The notes under the pieces are model-generated. The model saw nothing but the letters and a program-made list of their open reading frames with translations, was not told where the DNA came from and did no database searches. Source: Ascochyta rabiei (lineage: Eukaryota; Ascomycota; Dothideomycetes; Pleosporales; Didymellaceae). Taken from it: 64,000 bases of DNA. The stretch lies in the NCBI RefSeq assembly GCF_004011695.2, contig NC_082413.1:372001-436000 (forward strand), in the 5' to 3' direction. A program made the translations under genes and the position numbers. Below are positions 30,610-40,793 of the stretch, in pieces. Numbering within the stretch: position 1 is the stretch's first letter; each line of letters starts with the position of its first letter.

Positions 30610-31111
30610 AAGTGACACTAGCATCAAAATCAACATTGAAAACACCATGCATGAGCCAGTCACAAGACAGAAAAACGAAAAGGAAAAAAAAAAGAACTTT
30701 AAAGTGTCGATCATGTTCATTCATTGCACGTCTAGATTACATTGCAATAGATACATTGCAATCATTGCGGTCCGGTCCATGCTTTAACTCCCGCTGCTTC
30801 TAGCATGGATCTAGCAGGGGGGAGTTGGGGTATGTGATGTCGAAGGAAAAGAGTCGCCTGGAATAAGCACCAAAAAGAAGTAAAAAATAAAGTAAGACGG
30901 CTACAGCCCATCACGGCACACACGGTGATGAGAGGTGGCGCGAATTCCCCTCCTTGGATCATTCCCTTTGGATTGCGAAGAAGGTTTTACCCTACTTGCA
31001 GACCTGAGGGGAGGAGGGAGAAGCGGGTCGGGGAGAAGAGTAACGCCAACAAGCGACATTCAAAGACGATATGCATGCGAGGTGAGCGAGCGAGCAAGCA
31101 AGCAAGCAAGC
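30610..31111. other. Intergenic region between convergent MED1 and glutamine synthetase
   Basis: About 500 bp of 3' flank. A (CAAG)n tract at 31,092-31,110 abuts the glutamine synthetase stop codon. No gene seen. Confidence 0.5.
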
Positions 31112-32822
31112 TTACGGCTTCGCGACGGGAACGATCATCTCCTGCTCGACCTCGTCGGCCTTTGCGGCGAACTTTGCGACATCGGCACCCTCGACCTTGC
31201 CGAACATGGTCTCGGCCATGATGCCGGTGATCTGGTAAGGGTCGCCGTTGGACGCCGGGCGGCGGTCCTCGAAGTAGCCCTTGTTCTCGGCGGCGACGGC
31301 GCGGGGGATACGGACTGAGGAGCCGCGGTTGGCGACGCCCCAGGAGAACTTGTCGTACGAAGCCGTCTCGTGCTTGCCCGTCATGCGCTGCTGGTTGTCC
31401 TCGCCGTAGACGGCCATGTGCTCCTTCTGGCGGGCAGAGAGCTTCTCCATGGCGGCCTCGATGGCCTTCATGCCGCCCTCGGCACGTGTCTCCTTGGTCG
31501 AGACGTTGGTGTGCAGACCAGCGCCGTTCCAGTCGCCGGGGATGGGCTTGGGAGCAAAGGTGACCTTGACGCCAAACTCCTCAGCAACGCGGTGCAGGAT
31601 GAAACGCGACATCCACAGCTCGTCACCCATGGAGATGTCCTCGCAAGGGCCAACCTGGTACTCCCACTGGGCGGGCATGACCTCGGCGTTGGTGCCGGAG
31701 ATGTTGATGTTGGCGTACAGGCAGGCCTTGTAGTGAGCCTCGACAATGTCACGGCAGAAGACCTTGCCGGTGCCAACACCGCAGTAGTACGGGCCCTGAG
31801 GAGCAGGGAAGCCGTTCTTGGGCCATCCGTAGGGCCAGCCGAACTCGTCGAGCAGAGTGTACTCCTGCTCGAGACCGAACCAGAACTCGTGCTTCTTGTG
31901 CTCCTTCAGGATGATGGCAGCATCGTGGCGGAAGTTGTAGGCGTTGGGGCTGCCGTCCGACATGTACGTCTCGCACATGACGAGGACGTTGTCGCCAAGA
32001 CGGAAAGGGTCGGGGTAGTATGCGACGGGGCGGAGGTAGACATCCGAGTTGTTGCCGGGCGCCTGGCCCGTCGACGAACCGTCAAAGTTCCATTCGGGGA
32101 GGTCGTCAAGACTTGTGACCTTCTTGAAGAGGGTCTGCAATCTGGTTAGTGTCGTGGGCCGGATCGGGTAGTGGCTTGGAGGGGTGTAAGGAAGGAGCAG
32201 ATGAGGGGTGCCACGTTCATCGCCGACCCGCAGATTGTGGCTGCTGGTGGGGCTTATCGCGGGCTTTGGTGGATAAGGAACACCAAACAGAAGAGGGGCG
32301 ATCGCTGCACAGTGAGGTCACACAAAGCGGCCGCCCTGCTCACGATTGCCCAGCTCTTTGCATGCGTGGGTCCTGTGCCACCAGGCGTGCTGACTGCAGG
32401 TACCACGACGCCGTGCCTTGGACCCAGAGAGCCCACGGTGCTCACAGATGCGGGCATGTGGATAGCGCTGTGTTTGAGGGAGGAAAGTCGAAAATAGCTC
32501 ACCTTTGACTTTGAGCGCAGGCCGTTGGAGCCGTCAATCCAGACGTATTCGGCGATGACCTTGTCCTTCTGGGGAAGGCTGAGGTATTTCTGGAGCTGCA
32601 CATGGCGCATTAGCCCGGTTGGCCGAGGCACGCGACGTCAGGTCCAACTTACCGTTGCCGTGTTGGAGATGATTGTTGAGTTCGCCTGTGTGTTCTGTGG
32701 TGAGCAGATGTGCCTTTGGATGTGCCTTTGGATGTGCCTTTGGATGTGCCGGTTGGGGTGCGTGTACAGCGTGTACAGCATGTACAGCATGTGCAGCATG
32801 CACCGGTGGGTGAACGTACCAT
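31112..32822 (-). CDS. Glutamine synthetase, eukaryotic type
   Basis: Converts glutamate, ammonium and ATP to glutamine; cytosolic homo-oligomer (GSII). Four coding exons: 32822-32820 (the ATG alone), 32685-32653, 32595-32503 and 32134-31112; introns 134, 57 and 368 bp; 383 aa. The ATG is followed at once by GTACGT, and the next exon GCGAACTCAACA... gives [24 protein letters not shown], the usual fungal start. Signatures seen are [22 protein letters not shown], the ATP-binding loop [28 protein letters not shown] and [11 protein letters not shown]. The 368-bp third intron is long for this genome. Nitrogen regulation is expected for the family, but I assign no site. Length is slightly above the common 350-360. 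Confidence 0.95.
32707..32796. repeat. Two minisatellites inside glutamine synthetase intron 1
   Basis: A 12-bp unit GATGTGCCTTTG is repeated 3.7 times (32707-32750), perfectly. It is followed by a 9-bp unit CGTGTACAG/CATGTACAG repeated four times (32761-32796). They make up most of the 134-bp first intron. Confidence 0.85.
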
Positions 32823-32830
32823 GACTGCGG

Positions 32831-32831
<1 letters not shown>

Positions 32832-32861
<30 letters not shown>
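32832..32861. repeat. (TG)15 microsatellite just upstream of the glutamine synthetase ATG
   Basis: A perfect 30-bp TG tract starts 10 bp upstream of the start codon, so it reads (CA)15 in the presumed 5' UTR or core promoter on the coding strand. Confidence 0.9.
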
Positions 32862-32864
<3 letters not shown>

Positions 32865-35800
32865 TAGGTGCTGAAAGCGAGCAAGGGAAGGGTGAAGAGA
32901 AGCGTGTTGATGTCTGGCGACAAGACCTCGTACTTAGGAGGGGTAGATATAAGAGCGGTGGAGAGGGGGTACGGGAATGAGGGGAGAGATAAGGGCTACC
33001 GGGGGCATAGACTTATAAGTAGCGGACAGCCTGTGTCTCGGTGTGTGGCGGCAGTCGGTAGGGTAAGAGGAATAGCTGGGCTGGCCCTGAGCCAAGCACA
33101 GGCGTCGCCGAAACGAATCCGTGGGATGAAGCAAGCATGCACAGCAATCAGAGGCTCCCAAACTGGGGGTTTCCGACGGCCGCGCGCCCAGAATGAATGC
33201 AATGCTAGGATGGAGGCTAGTCCATGTCCACTTCTCTAGCGCGGCCTACTGTTGTCGAACCACACATCTGGAGCCGCTCGCCCAATCTGTGACGAGCCAT
33301 TTCGCGCTGATGTTATTCACGCACACATGTTTTGCCTGCTCTCCTCGGCGCTGGTGGGCTTCTCGTGCTCGCGCTCACGCTCACGGCTGCACACGCCTAG
33401 CGGTAGTCCCGCTCAGCCTCAGTCGCTCCCGACTTTGACCGCTCTGTTCCTGGAAAGCGTCGCCAACCGTCGTCACTGCGCAGCTAAATTTACCCACACA
33501 GCCGAGCCATTGGTCATGCAACGCAAGCTGGCCCGAAGCATGCCCCAAAGCAATGCTGGAGCTTGCAGGCACAGGGCACACACCGCTGGCTGCTCGTGCG
33601 CCGCACCGTCAACTGCATCGTGCATCGTGCATCGTGACTGTTTGTGCCTGCCCGTGGCCCTGGGCCGGTTATCAGTGGACGCTGGCGACGCCGCGGCTCT
33701 CTGCCGCTTTCTGACGGCAAACGCCTTGCGCACGGAGAAGCTGCACATCCTGAAAGGGGAAGCTCATGCAACTGCAGCGTGGCTTGCCAGACGTGTGCAC
33801 CTGCATCCAAATACCGCTGCTAATTAACTCACCATGCTCACCATGCTCACCATGTTCTCGACAGCCGCTAGCCGCTAGCCGCTACAGCCAGCCTTGACGC
33901 AGTTGTGGCGATAAGGACAAGGCCGGCCACTCGCGAGCATCCCAGTGACTCGGCCGCCGTCATGCGAGCATCACTCTCCGCGTTGGCAACGTTTTTTGTA
34001 GTCAAGCAAACCCTCACCCGAGGCCCCGATTACCCCGAGTGCAACGCGCTGGCCATGATCATGGCCATGTCTGCTTGCAAGGAGCAGCTGCCGAGTTGAG
34101 GATTGCGTTATCTTGCAACCCTGAATCCTCTGCGAATCCTCTGCGAATCCGTGCCTGGCTTGCCCGTCTCCACGGCAATCGGCTTCAGCGCTGCGGCCTG
34201 TCCATTCTAGACGCAGAAATAGCATCCTTTCTGACCGACCGCCCCACACTCCCTACACGGTCCCGCATGCACTGATAGATGCCATCTATCATGAACACGT
34301 ACGTGCAACTATCGCTACCTAACCCCAACGAATAGCGCTGTTGCGCAACATCTCACATGGCTAACCATGCGTCCGCCGCCGCGACCTTCCCGTGCGTCTG
34401 AACCCCACGATCCGACTGATAGCCGTCGCCGTCGCCGTCGCCGTGCTGTCGAGTGAGGTTGGGTTCCGCCATTCTGCGATGTCGGCACCTCCATTATATC
34501 GCGCATCTTCCCACTAGACACTACCTAGACGTTGGGCGTTGGTAGGCGATTGTGATTGTGGGGTGCGGGTTGCCGCAGATCAACGCCAAGATTGCGGCCC
34601 CTGTAAGCCACAGATAGCAGCAGATAGTTACTCGATCCGCATACGTAACGCGCGCCGGCCGGGGCTCGGTTTCGACGACGCCTGTGAGCTACCAGCACGG
34701 CACCTTCAAATCCTGTCTCTGTAAAAGCCAAAAGTTATCCAGAATGATCCCAAGTTTGGACAAGTTGCAGGCGACGCAGTCGAGTCAAGCATCCACATCG
34801 AAAAGCGGATCCGTGCACGTGGCGTTGCCATGGGCCGTATTGGGGAAAGCCAGCGGTTCGTCTGACGGGGGGTCGAGCGAGGCTTTATATGTCCTCCAGT
34901 TCCAAGACTTGCTGATCAAACCATTTCGTCTCTACTGTGTATGGTGGAGGCAAAGGCCCCCGACTCGGCCTTCACCTGAGCTACCGTCATCTCTCCGACA
35001 CATGCAGCGTGCGCTTCCAGCCATTGCGAGCGACGACCCCCCCCCCCCCCCCCCAGTCCAAGTGCGTGTGCAGTCCGACGCAGGGCAATGTGAGATGCAC
35101 TCGCTACTCCCCAGGGAGACTCATCGGCGTGGCGTGTACCCCGACTCTTGATGCGACTTCCTTCAAACAAAAATGGCGCCTTGCTCAAGCACAGCCAAGC
35201 AACGCGCTCGTGAACCACCAGATGCCCTTGCTGCACGTCCCCTCTCCTCTAACCCAGTGTAGCTCATGACGTGCAGGGCCAATCGACCTTGGTGGGGTGG
35301 CAACTGCGGTTGTACCTGCAGATGGACATGGGCTGTGCTGGACTGCGAGCCCGGGAAGAGACGGATCGACTTTTGGTTACCGCCGGTTCACTCCGTGTCT
35401 GAGCGTTCGGGGACAGTGCCAGTAGGATGCTAAGTCTGGGGAAGGCTAGTCGAAAGGTTGGGGTTGCTTCTCGTTTTCTTCTGGGGCCGCTTAGGCACTG
35501 TTCCTGCGTTAGTCATCCTGGTGGCCGACAAGCACCCATCTGGAAGCTAAGCCCTGTTCCAACGGCTCCCAGACATGGTCGACGTACGACAACCACTACT
35601 CCGAGCCTTTCAACGTTTGTCTCAATACAACCCATCGACCCCCACACTCTTGTATCACGACGGATTCCTGTCTTCGCTCCGTATATACCCATCCAACAGG
35701 TATAACAAGCGCACCGTATGTAGGGATGATGGGTCACGTTGGTACGGCCCGCTCTCATGTGGCGCAAAGCAAGTCTGAGGATTTCCTTCGTGCGCAGCTT

Positions 35801-36195
35801 GTGCGTCCGTCCGGATGGTCGACCATGATCTGGGGTACCTAGACTACGCCCTATTCGTTCCGCTTGGCCGCGGGTCCGGGTGCACTGCCGTTGTCAAAAC
35901 ATTGTTGAAAGCGTGGAGCGAACAATCTGATTGTGTTCCCGTCAATGTTGTCCAAACGTCTACCGGCAGAATAGAGCTGGATCTGGAGACAAAGGCCGCC
36001 ACAATGCTGGCCCCATGGCAGAAAGGAGCCCATGTGTGTGACATGTGCCTGGCGGTTTGTATGAGTAGGTATATAGACTCTAGGGACGATCAGTCACTGC
36101 TTGTAGGTGTGGAACTAATATCGCACTTACGTCCAATCTCAGTGCCGACTCTACCAACTCAACTCCAGCATACATATTCTTGTAAGCGACGTGGC
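32862..36195. other. Gene-poor region with many short tandem repeats
   Basis: 3.3 kb of GC-rich to neutral DNA. ORFs of up to 191 codons exist but overlap on both strands, show no fungal intron logic and match nothing I know. Small tandem arrays seen: GCATCGTGCATCGTGCATCGTG (near 33,616), CACCATGCT x3 (near 33,831), GCCGCTA x3 (33,864-33,883), AATCCTCTGCG x2 (near 34,122), (CGTCGC)n (near 34,425) and a C18 run. The proximal part should hold the glutamine synthetase promoter. Confidence 0.5.
35037..35054 (+). repeat. C18 homopolymer
   Basis: Eighteen consecutive C. Such a tract is rare in coding DNA, supports the view that this stretch is non-coding, and is a likely site of sequencing length error. 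Confidence 0.85.
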
Positions 36196-36549
36196 ATGTG
36201 CTACACGGAGCACGTATACCATCAATGCGCCCATTGGGGTCGTGAGCGGATCGTGGGAGAGCCATGTTGCCGGGCTCGAATAGTGGATAGTCGCTCTACA
36301 CCATGTCTCTACACTGAGAACATTGGATCAGTCAATAGTAACGAACTCTGCTCGCAGTGTAGTTACCATAAGGCGAGAGGAGATGCCTGGAGGCCGTTTG
36401 CGCACGTGAGCAATGCCGGCTGGGCTAGGGTGGAAGAGAAGTTGGAGCAGAGGGTATTGAGGTTGAGTTCACCAGCGCTTGCAATAGAAGGTACCTTTGC
36501 TCCTTCCTGTGTTGTATGCCATGCTTACAAGCTCACCAGCCCGGCATAG
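36196..36549 (+). CDS. Probable Cys-rich small fungal protein, 117 aa
   Basis: The frame carries MCYTEHVYHQCAHWGRERIVGEPCCRAR, then CLYTENIGSVNSNELCSQCSYH and WRPFAHVSNAGWARVEEKL. The spacing C-x8-C-x2-W-G and the following CxxC pairs look like a small zinc-binding protein family of filamentous fungi with no assigned role. The same frame is open upstream to an ATG at 35815 (244 aa), but that part (35815-36195) is poor and probably 5' flank. A GTACCT...CTCACCAG stretch at the 3' end (36,491-36,538) could be an intron that replaces the last 17 residues. It is the last gene-like sequence before the transposon island. Confidence 0.5.
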   Translation: MCYTEHVYHQCAHWGRERIVGEPCCRARIVDSRSTPCLYTENIGSVNSNELCSQCSYHKARGDAWRPFAHVSNAGWARVEEKLEQRVLRLSSPALAIEGTFAPSCVVCHAYKLTSPA

Positions 36550-38342
36550 ATGGCAAGACTGCTGGAGGCATTGGCTGCTTCCTCGACAGCATCGCGACGT
36601 AACCTGACGGCTAGGCACACTGTCCGAGATGCCTTGTTACGAGATATAGTTACCCTATGAGGGTCCACTCTGCACTCTGAAGTCAGCCGCTGCGCTGAGG
36701 GCTGTCAGGAACATGCCTTGGGAAGGGTAAAAGTCCGCACGGACCAGCTTGCAAGCTTCCACCGGCAGCTTGACCAGAAGACGTCAAGTTTGCTTCCAGT
36801 CCACACCCAGGACTTACATGAGCAGCTCAGCTGCGAGGGGATGGTTGCAGATGGTTCACAACTCTAAGAATTCGAAGTTTAAGGTGAGGTTGCGAACAAT
36901 GAGGGGAATGGTAATAGCTCTTGGGCCACATGGCAAACACCTGACCAATTAGGAAGATCGATGGGGTAATGACAACTCGCGTCTTCCTTCCATCCTCGTC
37001 GCTGCGAACACAGACACCAGCAAAGGCTACACAGAAGATCCGGCGTCAAGAGGAGTCGCCTGTTGCATTCCCTTTTGTTGCAGTTCCTGGTTGCCAGCGC
37101 TCTGCAGGGCTGAGCAGACCTTGATCGCCCAACCCACTGGGCAGGTGCGAAGGGGTCATAGAGCAAAGTCTACACTTGGAGCCAGCAATCGAGCGTTGCA
37201 GTCGTTACATGCATTATTACAGCCAGAGTATCTGATTCATGCTCCACACTCCTGAGCAGCCTTGATGCGTTTCCGTTCGAAACGTTGTTTCCCGCCTCAG
37301 AACACGTTCTACCAGATGGCTTCTCGTACTGCAGCGAGAAAAAGCTATCAACAACGAGGGCAAGCTTTGAGGCAAGCAGCCGATATCGTCTTTCTTTTCC
37401 CCCGAAGCTACTCGGTTCATACTGACTTGATATATGCTTTGTTACAACATTTGCCGATCACTCCTATGCCTCGGTAACTGCCGAAGTCTCACAAGAAACG
37501 GCCATGTGCATCACTGTGCGCGATGACGTTGTGACCAGATTTGACTTTGACCGAGTATTCGCTGGTACAGGAATGTCAGCGTTAGACAGAACCATGTGGT
37601 GAATAGAGTGCTCGTATCCATCCAAGAGAAGTCCTCACACCAGGACAGCATGGTGTTGCTTTTTGCGTCGCAGCATGCGAGTCAAAACAGCCCACAGGCT
37701 CCATGGTGCGACACATCGGCCTCAACGTCTTCAGATCGAGCGAAGCAGATGCCACAGCAGTCAGCTGTCTTGTCAAAGTTGCCAAAAGGCCCGGCGAACC
37801 AAACTCGGTCGATGGTCTGACTCGGAGCGACACTAGAACACGGCATGTCTCGAGAGTTGGCGGCGAAGGAGGGCCTTGGGCAGGGAGACGAGCACAACAG
37901 GCACCGCGTGAACTGCACAGCTCATGCATGTGTCGATCAGGGGTGGTTAACCGCAGCTAGAGGAAAGGTACACGGAGACACAGCAGGGTCAGCAAGAGGC
38001 TGCGACCGCGGAGCGTACGACATGGTCGTGTGGTCGTGCCAGGAACAGCGAACACTCTACTTGAATCGCGGACACGGCCTAGGCGAAGACTTGGTGAGCG
38101 CGTGGCGGCAAAAGCGTGGCGTGGTGTTGTTTCTCCGCAGCTCGTCGAAGCTCTGCTGCCATTGCTGGCTCCTGAAGCCATCTCGGCCGCAAACCACCGA
38201 CCAAAGTCCGGGATATCATCTCACCATCTCACCAATCTCATGGTTCACCTTTGTTCGAGCATTCATCGTCCCTCGCTCCGTGTTTTCTCCTTCTTCACAC
38301 TCACTCACCGCAGCCAAGCGCACAGCAGCCATGAACCGCTGA
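36550..38342. other. Intergenic region left of the transposon island
   Basis: 1.8 kb with no supported gene. Short ORFs on both strands have no recognisable content. The last three bases, TGA (38340-38342), are the left copy of the target duplication of the island. Confidence 0.5.
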
Positions 38343-38389
38343 GGGCCTGTTTACTTTCGCCGATTGCTGCGTTTTCTAGTTGGAGAATC
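38343..38389 (+). repeat. Left terminal inverted repeat of the Harbinger-like element
   Basis: 47 bp; starts GGGCCTGTTTAC and ends GGAGAATC. Pairs with 51430-51476. Less damaged by RIP than the interior. Confidence 0.88.
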
Positions 38390-38923
38390 TAGACTTGGTG
38401 GCTTAGATTTAGGGTAGAAATGAGGCAGGGTATAGCTGCAGTAGGGTCTTAGCGCGCAGTAATTAGTACAGAGAGGGGTGTTTACTTTTACTAACTTAAT
38501 TTCTAGTAGTAATTTCTTAGTTAGCTAGAGTTAGTGTTAGTTTATAATCCTATGCTAACCTTAGTATATACTTAACTTACCTATACTACTACCTTAGCTT
38601 TAGAGGTAAGGTTATAGATCTTAAACTAACTATTATTACTGCCTATAACTATATTAAATTTAAGTATCCTGTTAGCAACTGCGCATTGCAAAGAGCCTCT
38701 AAGAACACCTTAATTAAAGCGTGTAACTAAGAAAAACAGGTAATAGAGTTCCTGTGGTAACGTGCTGATAGTTAGACATAATGCTAGAGGTCCTACTGCA
38801 GACTCTACTAGACGTAATGCTGCTAGAGAGTAGACTAAAACTAGCTTAGTATGCTACTGCTGAGCGCGCTGTCTAGCTAATAATAACGCAGTTAGTTAAT
38901 AGTAAGAAGATCTGCAATAAGTA

Positions 38924-40785
38924 ACGTATTCAACGGGTGAGTCGGCCACACAGGCGAGTCGGCCACTCTGCCAAGACCACACCAACATTCTACCTTATAA
39001 CGCGATAACTTAACAACAACATAAACCTACGCCCTTAAAAGAGGCTGTAATACAGCTTGCGCTCTAGGCACTTAAATAAGACGCAAACCTTACTATATAA
39101 CGCGCTGCAGCTATATATAACGCGCCTTGCAGTATACTACATAATTAATACACAGAACAACCTACATAAGCTAATTGTACGCTAAGTTAACAGAATATAG
39201 ATTAGACTAAGAAGGATATAATTACTAAGTACATTCTTAAGCTAGATGTATAAGGATTTGCCCCTTAGCTAGCTACTATAGCTAATATAGCTAATTCTTT
39301 GCGTGCTAAGCGCAATATAGGCTATGTTAGCATAAACTGGCCTAATACATTTATTAAGCGCTACTCTAACCTTAAAGTAAAGTTTAATTGTAAGTATAAC
39401 TACAAGAGAGCCCTCTATAAGGATCTAGAGATTATATAAGGCTAGTTTTGGCTTATAGCAAATGTTAAAGCTAAGTATAGTATCTAGGATAATAACATAT
39501 ATAACTTTAATAAGACAGGCTTTATAATAGGCTAGATATCTGCAGGAGTAGTTATTACAGGTTTAGAGCGTTAAGGACAGCTAAAGGCAGTGTAGTAGGG
39601 TAATTAAGAGTAGACAACGGTTATACAGGGCATTAATGGCACAGGGTAGGCTATTCTACCCTTTATTATCTTTAAAGGCTGCAACCACCTCTCTACCTAG
39701 TACAAAGAGGACAACCTACCCTATAACTAGGTTATTAGAGTCTCTAAGAACAGATAGACTACTAACAAGCTTAGTCTAGACTGGTTAAAGCACTTTAATG
39801 CCTATACAAAGACGCGCACCTAAGAAGTACACTAGCTACTCCTTATTAATAGCTATAAGAGCTATAACTCCCTTAACTTCTAACAATACTATAAGGAAGT
39901 AAACATTATTATACTGTGTATGCCTCTACACTTATCTTACCTCTTACAACTACTAGATATAGGTTATTTTGCCCCTCTAAAGAAGGTATATAGGCACTAA
40001 GCTAAGAATCTTATACGCAACTACATTACTTATATTACTAAAACTAAGTTCCTACTATGCTTTATAGACGCCTACAAGGAGACATTTACTTCTAGCAATA
40101 TCTAAGGAGGCTTCTAAGGCGCTAGAATAGTCCCCTTTAACCCAGAACGGGTTATAATAGGTCTTAATGTCCGCCTACGTACCCTACTACTACCTACTAT
40201 AGAAGATAAGCCCTAGCAGTCCTAAACCCTAAGCACTACCCTGCAATTAGGGTCGCAATTAACGCTAGTTTAAGAGAGGATTTAAAGGCATGTAAGCAGC
40301 TTACTAACTTTAATAGTTAAGGCCTTTAAAAAGCTTACTAAAGGCGCAGCTATAGTAGCGCATAAGCTAGTGTTAGCTTAAAGGGAGATTACTAGGCTTT
40401 AAGCAGTAAATAAGGCTGCTACGCAACGTAAATCGCATAAAAGAAAGCAGTTGTAGCAGAAGGGAGTCCTAACAGCTAAGGAAGGCCTTTAATTAACTAC
40501 TCTAACTAAGTTTAGGGCGCGTAGTAATAGTAAGAAGGTAAGGAAGCAAGTATGTGTTAAAGGAGGTAAGGCAACCTAAAGACGCTGTAAAAAGTGCCAC
40601 AATGTAGGGCATAACTCGCGTACGTGTAAAAAGCCTAAAGAAGGTGTTACTAAATAATATTATATACTGTACTACTATAAACAATACTAATGTAGGCTAA
40701 TGCAAGCCATAATAGGGTAGAATGTTGGTGTGGTCTTGGCAGAGTGGCCGACTTGCCTGTGTGGCCGACTTACTGTTGAATACGT
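38924..40785 (+). mobile_element. Fot1/pogo (Tc1-mariner) transposon, copy A, RIP-inactivated
   Basis: 1862 bp flanked by TA (38922-38923 and 40786-40787), with inverted ends of about 65 bp starting ACGTATTCAAC. Inside each end the word GAGTCGGCCA occurs twice (once as GCGAGTCGGCCA), before CTCTGCCAAGACCACACC. The plus strand encodes a DDE transposase with dozens of TAG stops. Still readable are the DNA-binding region (VSINWPNTFIKRYPNLK), YNFNKTGF where the first catalytic Asp should be (now AAT, 39509-39511), FKGCNHLS, and LLDIGYFAPLKKVYRH with the third acidic position kept. The C-terminus keeps an intact CCHC zinc knuckle, CKKCHNVGHNSRTC (40586-40627). It lies inside the Harbinger-like element, so it inserted later. 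Confidence 0.9.
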
Positions 40786-40793
40786 TACAACTA

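Noticed and set aside
31370..32149. 259-codon ORF on the plus strand opposite glutamine synthetase
   Set aside because: It is the mirror of the strongly codon-biased synthetase exon; GC-rich third positions leave the opposite strand open. Its translation has no family features.
33252..33827. 191-codon plus-strand ORF in the gene-poor region
   Set aside because: It starts at a non-ATG codon, is Cys/His/Ala-biased by composition, overlaps minus-strand ORFs of similar quality, and includes tandem repeats (GCATCGT)n.
34420..34450. CRISPR-like or other organised repeat array
   Set aside because: Only short microsatellite-type tandem repeats (CGTCGC)n; no spaced direct repeats anywhere in the window, and the organism is a fungus.
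35815..36195. Upstream extension of the Cys-rich ORF to an ATG at 35815
   Set aside because: In frame and open, but without the conserved look of the downstream part; it probably covers the 5' flank. Kept only as an alternative start.
40502..40684. 60-codon minus-strand ORF in the AT-rich island
   Set aside because: It lies opposite the 3' end of the Fot1 transposase and its zinc knuckle; an AT-rich chance frame.
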